64,000 bases of DNA, from the NCBI GenBank assembly GCA_009617715.1, contig VTFK01000455.1, positions 186,001 to 250,000 of the forward strand, in the 5' to 3' direction. This document shows, one piece after another, positions 57,201 through 64,000 of the stretch. The position numbers and the translations under genes are program-made. The DNA is from Plectrocnemia conspersa. Lineage: Eukaryota > Arthropoda > Insecta > Trichoptera > Polycentropodidae. Position 1 is the stretch's first letter. Each line of letters starts with the position of its first letter. The notes under the pieces were generated by a model, which ran no database searches, was not told where the DNA came from, and saw nothing but the letters and a program-made list of their open reading frames with translations.

Positions 57201-57420
57201 TGCGATACAATTAAAACAACCGAGGCGGAGCGCCAGTGGGAAAGTCTTCTGCCGGTCGGCGCCTCGCCGATCGCCTCATTACTTTATCGTCACCAATTTT
57301 AATTTATTTAAATGTTTCAAGCGTTTTTAACTGAATTCCTGCACACCGTAAGCGACAATTTTGTTGATGAATGAAGTGAATCGGCTCAATTGCACTTTTC
57401 TATGGAGATAAAATACATCA
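57201..57420. other. GC-richer island
   Basis: CGAGGCGGAGCGCC...GGTCGGCGCCTCGCCGATCG around 57220-57275 forms an imperfect inverted pair (GAGGCG.. / ..CGCCTC). No ORF. Candidate regulatory sequence by composition. Confidence 0.3.
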
Positions 57421-57940
57421 TTTATGGCAATAATTGACATGTTCTTGTCATAAATGTATAAAAATTAAATTACTTTGAGAGATGAAAATATGTTTTGTTT
57501 CATGAATCTGCAGAATAATGAAGTAAAGTATGATTTACCGAAACATAATATACGAATATTTGAGGTTATGTTAAGCATGCCCTACATAAATAATTGGTTG
57601 AATGATTAACCCTTTGGGTGCTAAACAATGATACCGTTGTTACGATGCTTGAAAAAGTAATTTATTTTATGAACTTGTTACTCCGTTAGTATGACAATGG
57701 CATGAAACAGTCTTTGATTGACTTTAATGATAATAATGTATAAAAATAACAGATAATTTTTTTTTTAAAACACAGTAATACCCAGAATTAACAGTTTTCA
57801 TTTCAAAAATAAAACAACATAAAAAGTCTTATTTATAACTAGAATTTGGCGCAATCTTCAAATTCAAATCACATCATTTTTCAAGCGGCACACACTTCCA
57901 AAAATTATTACCGCATTAAGCTTTCCCTAATTATATTTTC
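57421..57940. other. AT-rich intergenic sequence
   Basis: Nothing recognised. Confidence 0.4.
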
Positions 57941-58520
57941 CCAAACTAACCCTTACACGACCGTCGCTAATATTGCGGCTGTTAATTAGCGCGCAGCCGC
58001 GTCGACGTCGTACATCAAAAAATCCGCAAAATTTTATCGCTCAAGGCTCAAGCGGAATTAGCGCTCAAAACACACCCCCCAGATTATAAGGGTTCGAATC
58101 CCGGCGAATAAGACCGTAAAATAACGATTATTGAGAGCGCGTATATAGTTCGCACGACGACCGTAATTCAAAGTTTGGAAAGCACTGCTCGGCTGGCTGG
58201 GGTTCGGTCCCAGTTTTCCCCTAATATGGCGAAATGTGTTAATGTAAATATCATAAATTGCTTAATGGGGAAACGCACACGGGTCTTGCGCGAACCGTGC
58301 GTCAACAAAAGTTAAAACGAGCAAACACACGGGGCCTAATAAAATTAGGCGCACGGCGAAAAAATATAAGCGCCAACCACCCCCCGAGCATATTAAAAAA
58401 GCTTTAAATTTTGCAACCCCTCCCCGACGACTAGGGCGGGTCGCATTAAACTGGGCGAAAAGAGTAAATGCGGGTGTTTTTTATAAACGGAAGCACTCGG
58501 CGAAATAGTGATGAGAGTGA
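57941..58520. promoter_or_regulatory. GC-rich island with homeodomain-like sites, candidate cis-regulatory element
   Basis: Includes GCGGCTGTTAATTAGCGC followed by GCAGCCGCG (about 57974-58000), an inverted repeat with a TTAATTAG homeodomain-type core, a B-box-like GGTTCGAATCCC at about 58091, and several C-rich or G-rich runs (CCACCCCCCGAGC at 58378). There is no ORF of note in the plus strand. Sequence composition and low repeat content suggest a conserved element, but only comparison can show it. Confidence 0.35.
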
Positions 58521-59370
58521 TTAATTTTAATTAAAAATAAAACATTTTAAAAATATAACTAATGTCAAAGGTTAGCAAGGGTAAGTGCAATAAACGCGTT
58601 GCGTAACGCATTCTTCGCAAACAATAAATAATATTGACGAGCACACACACACAAACACCGATGCTATCACCACAGGATAATATATATTTAAGGACGAGTT
58701 TATGTATAGCGATAATAAAATGAAACATCAATTCGCCAAAACAATTTCACCACATGTAGCGAAATGATGATTGACAAAATTGTACACAATTGAATATATG
58801 GACTACCATATTACGTTTTTTTTTATATTGTTGTACTTGCGTTTTTTTTCTTACATTTGCAAAAATGTATAACTTTTTATAAAAAAGAGAAAATTTAACT
58901 ATTTTTTATGGTTTTGTAAACAATAGTCGCATCAATGATGCTATTTAGTAACGTGATATTTTTTGTTTCGATATTTTCAACCCTAACTCAACAATGGCAG
59001 TGGAGATAAAATGATCTCAGTTAAGCTATATGAGTTTCAACTCGGTCATAATGTAACAACAGCAGTTAGAAACATATGTAATGCAATGGGGCAGGGATGC
59101 CATTAAATTTAGAAAGTATTAAATGTGGTTTTAAAATTTCGTTCTCCTTAGGGGTTGTTAGTGAGGGCATTAGGGTTGCCATCAAACAAGTCCGAGATTA
59201 ACGATACATAAGCTAGCACAATAGCTCACTGTGTCGTCTACATCAGTTCAGACATTTAAAAAAAAATAGGAAAGATGTTAAAATTTGCAGAACGTGTCTC
59301 TCATAAATTGTCTGAGGAAAACTCGCGCAGGGAATCTCATGCCAATAATTAATGATACTTTAAGGTTTGA
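58521..59370. other. AT-rich intergenic sequence
   Basis: A (CA)n-like GAGCACACACACACAAACACC lies at 58638-58658. 59080-59240 has modest GC and may contain LTR-related sequence (CCTTAGGGGTTGTTAG at 59148). Nothing confirmed. Confidence 0.4.
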
Positions 59371-59375
59371 GAACC

Positions 59376-59750
59376 CTAGGGGGTGATGACTTCGTAGTCA
59401 GTGAGACTCAGGGTGGAATCTAGTTAGTTTTTATTAGTTTATATTTACAATTGCGTCAGACGATGAATGAAGAGATGTTTTCTCCGAGCGTTGGTAGAGA
59501 AGCTGGCGTAGGGATGGTGTCTGTGGGAGGTTCTCAAAGGTCTTGTAGGTGCCTGCAGCGAGTGTCTGGAGGCAGTTCCTCTTGCTGCGATGATCGTGCT
59601 CGGGAGTCTCAGGTCGTATCTTCGCGTCTGTCGGTGGGAGCGCGTCTGCCTTCTCCTCATCCGAGTCCAGGCTTAAGTATCCAGGGCTGCAAATCTTGCT
59701 GACCAATTACAATTATGCAGCGTTCATCCAGCCAATCGCTGCAGTCTTAG
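59376..59750 (-). mobile_element. LTR-like copy (best preserved of its family)
   Basis: Read on the minus strand from about 59750: AGCGATTGGCTGGATGAACG, TTTGCAGCCCTGGATACTTA, a GC-rich transcribed-like block, ACTAATAAAAACTAACTAG (AATAAA signal, about 59425-59440) and GAGTCTCACTGACTACGAAG then TCATCACCCCCTA (end at 59376). Related copies at 31038-31305 and 49060-49385, and possibly 15722-16289. No internal retrotransposon ORF is adjacent, so it is a solo LTR or a truncated copy. The open frames seen here on both strands (71-90 codons) are within the LTR. Confidence 0.6.
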
Positions 59751-59762
59751 ATCTGGGATTGC

Positions 59763-60080
59763 ATGGCAGCAGCAGGAAATCTGTACACTTGCGAGGGTAG
59801 TATGAATAGTAACATTTATATTCCAATGTTGGAATTCACTTTAATGGACTCATACAAGAAAATATTTCCAAGCACAGACCAAGCTACCATCCGATTCCAG
59901 ACAGATATGGTCCGTGCATTTGTGTCAGAGTTTGACGCTATTAGAATGACCTGCACAGCCACCAGACCTAAATCCTGTAGAGCATTTATGGGCATAATGA
60001 AAAAGAAAGGTTGTCCAACACAATTGCAAATCAAAAATTGAGCTGCAGATGGAATAGAGAAAATTATCTCCGCCCACCTG
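59763..60080 (+). pseudogene. Tc1/mariner-type transposase C-terminal fragment
   Basis: The plus strand reads FTLMDSYKKIFPSTDQ, MVRAFVSEF, then a damaged DWPAQSPDLNPIE block (seen as TRPKSCR in a shifted frame), GIMKKK, and then (after a frameshift) VVQHNCKSKIELQMEIEKII and SAHLQFIS. This is the C-terminal third of a Tc1-family transposase, where the last catalytic Asp lies in SPDLNPIE and GIMKKK follows shortly after. At least two frameshifts. The nearby 98- and 72-codon minus frames are shadows. Confidence 0.8.
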
Positions 60081-60118
60081 CAATTCATTAGTTGACTGTA
60101 TGCAAAAAACACATTTAT

Positions 60119-60147
60119 TGGGGTGCCTCATTATTATGGCCAAGCCT
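60119..60147 (+). mobile_element. Right terminal inverted repeat of the Tc1 relic
   Basis: TTGGGGTGCCTCATTATTAT then GGCCAAG. The reverse complement (CTTGGCCATAATAATGAGGC then ACCCC) is the kind of terminal repeat found on Tc1-type elements, about 40 bp after the transposase fragment. A left copy was not found, so the element is truncated on the left, next to the LTR at 59750. Confidence 0.6.
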
Positions 60148-60355
60148 ATATATTGAAAATTTTATATATATAATATATTATTGAAAATATATTGGAGTTT
60201 CATAAACTGAAATATTTTAAAAACTACTAGTAGTATTTATAACATACCGCAACTATTGCGAAGATCGCTATTAACGAATGCTCTGCTTTTAATATGCCTT
60301 TAAAAAGCAACAATGTCTAGAAATAGACTTTGAACATCCATCGTAGGCCTTACAT
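60148..60355. other. AT-rich intergenic sequence
   Basis: Nothing recognised. Confidence 0.35.
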
Positions 60356-61100
60356 ACATAAAAACACACTTTTTACGCCCGGCGTTAACGTTTTACGGCG
60401 TCGTACCGCGAATCAATCATCGAAATGGACGTTAAAATCTTGATCGCGAGAGATTTCACTTTTTAATCAAATTAACGCAGGGAGGGGGAGAGTTAGGTAG
60501 ATAATAATGAACTAAAAACCCACATATTTCGCTCCTTGGCTATCGATTATATTATACCACCGCCCCGATGGGGTATCGGGGGTGTGAGTGGGATCTTGAT
60601 TCAATTTGCGGGGATGTTTCTAATCGCCCAGAGGAGCAATTACGGGTCCGGGGCGAGTCCGACCCGGCGGGTCATCGCGCACACACACACACAAGCGCGC
60701 GCCAAAATCGCGGAAAAGCCCGGAAAACAGATCAATCATTGTCACGGGATCTGCTTCGTGTATCGAACGGTACACACAGATTGAAACGGGACGAGAACAC
60801 ATGGCGCGCGCGTGACGCTTAATTGAGTGTTGTCGAAACCAAATTGAATTTAAATTGCATTGTGATAGGATAGTGCAAAAAAGCAGGTATGTGATAGATT
60901 CGAATATTATTGAGCCGAGCGCAGATTGCGCGCGCGTGTTGTGTATCGTATCAGGTTTTTTGAGTATTGGTGGCGGCGGTAAAGGGAAGATTTTCTCCTC
61001 TCAACTCTCGAAGAAAGTTTTCTTAGTTTAATTAATAAGAAAGAAGCGCAACCTCATCGGCTAAATTGAATCGAAGCAAACTTCTGCGGATTGCTGGGGG
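60356..61100. other. GC-rich island, candidate conserved non-coding element
   Basis: CpG-rich throughout (60380-60420, 60540-60830, 60910-60990). Contains (CA)n at 60681-60692 followed by AGCGCGCGCC, and overlapping open frames on both strands (82, 84 and 60 codons) with no known domain. Could be a promoter or first-exon region, but no coding evidence supports it. Confidence 0.35.
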
Positions 61101-61380
61101 TTATGAAGGGCGAACGCAATCATAATTTGCAATATACTTCGTATATGATAGGGGATTAATCTTGCGCTCTAATCTAGTGGTTAGCGCTGTGGTTGTGGGT
61201 TTAAATCCCGCATCATTGAATTATTTTGTCCGATACGAAGTTTCATTTGAATATATTGTGAGCGAGTTTTTTATATCAAAACAATTCAGAAAATATGATT
61301 ATTTAACAAAGAAGGCACTTAATATCATTTTCAACGTTTAATTAAGACATTTTATCCAAATAACGTACACAGTTTCACGA
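61101..61380. other. Intergenic sequence containing a tRNA-like relic
   Basis: See the entry at 61166-61215. The rest is unremarkable. Confidence 0.4.
61166..61215 (+). repeat. tRNA-like fragment lacking an anticodon arm
   Basis: CTCTAATCTAGTGGTTAGCG (A-box-like D arm, 61167-61186) is followed after only about 8 nt by a good T arm: GTGGG (61195-61199), loop TTTAAAT, CCCGC (61207-61211). A normal tRNA has an anticodon arm of 17 nt plus a variable loop here, and the acceptor ends do not pair. Most likely a degraded tRNA pseudogene or SINE head with an internal deletion, or chance. Confidence 0.35.
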
Positions 61381-62990
61381 ACGTCAGCCTCTCTAAACTA
61401 GTAATCACACTCGGCTCGTAAGTGTTTAAAGTTTGTCATCGACATCTGTTTTACGACCTCTCCTCCGCCTCATCTTATCTAGTCTACTTTGTTCGACACT
61501 CAGATTTTCTCACACATCGAACGATCAAATTAACACACAAATTCAGAGCACCCGGGTCACTAACCGAGTGCACGATGAAATCGCGGATACGTAGTGTTAA
61601 TTAATCCGATTCGGAATTTGTAACCATTGTCTGCCTATGTCGCTAAAGTTCGTGACACACAACGCATCGACGTTGATCCGCCGTTGTCGGGTGTCGTGAG
61701 GGTGGTAGCACCGCCCGCCACCCCCTTGTTAGTTTCTCGCTGCCACTTAATTAAACGCATTAATCAAACGCAGCACAACGTTACTGTCGTCAGTCCTAGA
61801 GTCGAGCGCCCGTCGGTGCCCGCCATAATTACGGCGTTTGCATATTGTCACAGTTGTGCAATTTTAACTATGTAGTTCGGTCCGTTTTCTAGACACAGGT
61901 GAGCTGATATTTGATATCAAAGTTAGCTTAAATGATCTTTCAGTAGAAAGCAAGTGAGAGTTCCTATCGAACGCAATCTATGTGGCTTAAGAATCGAACT
62001 ACGAACAAAAGTAATGACGCAAATGATAAAGTTTCTACACGAAAATTCCATCTGGTAAGATACAAATTACACGTTCCAGACGTGGTGTTGTGTATTAAAT
62101 TATACAATGCAGCAATAAAATAAGGTTTACAAAAATATCACGAAAGGTACTTTTACATATGAAAAAGGTTTGATTGTTAGGAATATATTATTATAACGAG
62201 GCAAAAACTAAAATATCATTAAATGGTCCAAACGTCACTTAATACATTGAGTTCCGTTCACGCGTTTTCGCGTGATAGCGAAATTTTGTAGTCAGTTTGT
62301 TCACGCTTTTTCGAGAGTTTAAATAAGGTAACTGATACTAAAATATCGCGTAGTGAAGGTTTATTTTTTTTCTAAAAATTGCAATGTATACAACATAGAA
62401 ATACATATTTAAAATTCTGCGAAAATAGCGCATCGTAATGTGTTAATTTAATTTGGACTTTGCGGAGCTTGATGGCTCAAGTCAAAGGGAGAGCTGACCA
62501 GCCACAACGTCATGTATAACGGACGAAATCGCAGCTCATTATGTAAAAAACTTTAACGAAGGTTGGCGTTTAATATTTTGACAGTTTTAAACCCATCCAC
62601 ATCAACCCGTCAGGAATATCGGTATTTAATTACTTCACACACAACACAATTAATTAACAGAGCGAAATAATGCTCCGTGTCAACGCAGCGTGCCTTCGCG
62701 CCATCCGACGCACCACTCAATCCCAACGAGTTATTGTCACTTGTCAACGCCCGATGATGCCGACGTAACGTGATTCATTACGACGTCCCTCCTCTCCTCC
62801 GGGGAATAGTTAAAAGTTTTGAGCTGAAAGGTGGGACGTTGATAATGTTCGCAGAGAAATTTTATAATGATCGTAAATGACGCGAGAAGCTCGCTCACGA
62901 CGGAAAAGCTCTCCTCGAACGCAATTACGTAAAAACCTAGGTATCAGACGCTACGCTGAGAGATTACAACGAAAATTGCATAGATACATA
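61381..62990. promoter_or_regulatory. Large GC-rich island (about 1.6 kb), candidate cis-regulatory element or first-exon region
   Basis: The longest GC-richer stretch in the window. Sub-blocks 61540-61870 and 62640-62950 are CpG-rich. Contains CACTTAATTAAACGCATTAA then TCAAACGC (about 61744) and other TAAT-core sites. A plus ORF of 82 codons (61627-61875) and one of 60 codons (61422-61604) have no recognisable domain. No repeat copies were seen inside, which contrasts with neighbouring sequence. A regulatory or untranslated-exon role is inferred only from composition. Confidence 0.35.
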
Positions 62991-64000
62991 AAATCAATAC
63001 AGTGAAGTACGTGTGTTTATTCAACGCATAACATTCTACTTAGTATAGATTATTTCTGTACTAATTGAATTTGTTAAACGGTTCGATCATAATGACTCCC
63101 TTGTAAAATATTCTTATGAGTTTCATTTCGAAATATCTCACGATATGTGGTATTTTATCTTACTAATAAGATTTTAGTAATTATTCATTAAATATGAGTA
63201 AAATGGAGAAGAACTTAACATATATTCAGTGGAATTTTATAGTGTAGGGAGTCTTTAAATTTCCACGGCCTTCTCTAAATTTATATAAAAATTTAACACA
63301 GTGCTCCTCAAACTTTAGTTATCTACTCAAATTTTACCTAAACATTATTTTACTTATCATGAACTGTTGAGGTAGACTATCCCCGGGAAAAAATGTAATC
63401 GCAGACCATTCTTTGAGGAACACTTGAAAAGAAAAAGACGAAATAAGAAACGAAAGTACAAAACATATTAATACACACAAACACAAGTAAAATATAAAGT
63501 AACACTATTTTTTTATCGCAAAAAATATTTATATCGTTGAGATTTGCAAACGAAAATTGTTCAATTTCGTATCAATAGTCTGTCCCATAAACAAACATTT
63601 TTTTGCAAAACCCAGGTTAAAGAACTGTGTAGTGAAAACAAAAACACAGTCCAAGACGGATCAATGATAATACTAATCTCTCTAACGAAGAAAGTTTTAA
63701 AGGGTTATCAGAATTGATAACTCAATTAGCATGCAAAATATATTACGCTGGAATATGAAAAGCTGCATCTACTATATGTGCACATAGTCCTTATCATCAT
63801 CAGATTACAACTGTGTAAAGACCTAAAAACTAAAATCTAAATATTCGAATACCGAATATATTATTCGTTTTTTTAAACTATTCTCTACTCGTAAAGTTCA
63901 TATTTCTAGTGAAAAATTTTGAATTTTCTAATTTCTAAGAACACAATTTTAAAAATACAATTGTGTATTATTTCTCAATATGTTTGCATTACAACAAACG
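62991..64000. other. AT-rich intergenic sequence, nothing recognised
   Basis: Ordinary AT-rich sequence to the window end. No ORF of note and no repeat copy recognised. Confidence 0.5.

Noticed and set aside
58040..58130. B-box-like GGTTCGAATCCC as a possible tRNA gene
   Set aside because: Only two or three T-stem base pairs form and there is no A box or cloverleaf.
58185..58230. CTGGGGTTCGGTCCCAG T-arm-like hairpin
   Set aside because: Good 5-bp stem but no D arm or acceptor pairing. Likely chance.
59434..59706. 90-codon minus ORF at the LTR
   Set aside because: The frame lies within LTR sequence, and the homologous copy at 31038 does not keep it.
1..64000. CRISPR arrays, operons, ribosome binding sites, bacterial promoters
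   Set aside because: The sequence is eukaryotic in character (LINE tails, LTRs, TTAA elements). Prokaryotic features do not apply and none was seen.
1..64000. Conserved insect microRNAs (let-7, miR-1, miR-9, miR-10, iab-4, bantam and others recalled)
   Set aside because: No mature-sequence match was noticed by eye. A proper search was not possible.

Overview
This window looks like a gene desert, or a very large intron or intergenic region, from an AT-rich insect genome. I found no intact protein-coding gene. No open frame longer than 146 codons exists, no exon series could be assembled, and every recognisable protein similarity is to a decayed mobile element. The insect assignment rests on the mix of relics: jockey-type and a second non-LTR retrotransposon, Tc1 and DUF4817/DDE_3-type mariner relatives, hAT, PIF/Harbinger-like and TTAA-targeting piggyBac-like elements, with (AATA)n-type LINE tails. 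I cannot name the order. Lepidoptera would fit, but that is a guess. All family names come from remembered motifs, not searches.

Layout. 1-9.0 kb is AT-rich sequence with two GC-richer islands (2.19-2.44 and 5.73-6.08 kb) and two clean inverted repeats. 9.0-13 kb holds a jockey scrap, a GC-rich island (9.5-9.95), a DUF4817-type transposase tail (10.5) and copy A of a composite hairpin-bearing element (11.56-12.6). 13.6-18.5 kb has a hAT-like terminus, an LTR candidate, a hairpin and a GC-rich island. 18.9-21.4 kb has a GC-rich island with the longest ORF and the best-preserved jockey relic. 21.4-26.3 kb is AT-rich, ending in an island. 26.4-29.0 kb holds a second non-LTR relic, an unidentified protein fragment and a jockey 3' end. 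31-37.6 kb holds an LTR fragment, a Harbinger-like relic, a tRNA-derived SINE relic, a GC-rich island, a hAT transposase fragment and a MITE. 39-45 kb contains hAT termini, two interleaved piggyBac-like inverted-repeat pairs, a duplicated palindrome and hairpin copy B. 46-51 kb contains an island, a jockey 3' end, an LTR copy, hairpins and a MITE. 52.5-63 kb alternates large GC-rich islands with hairpin copy C, an LTR fragment and a Tc1 relic.

Two things stand out. First, a family of about 1-kb non-autonomous elements (copies A, B, C and a partial D) is built around a roughly 200-250 nt perfect or near-perfect hairpin. Second, GC-richer, low-repeat islands of 250-1600 bp lie scattered in the AT-rich background. 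These would be natural candidates for conserved non-coding (regulatory) elements of a developmental locus, but that needs comparative data. I found no new multi-gene biological system here.
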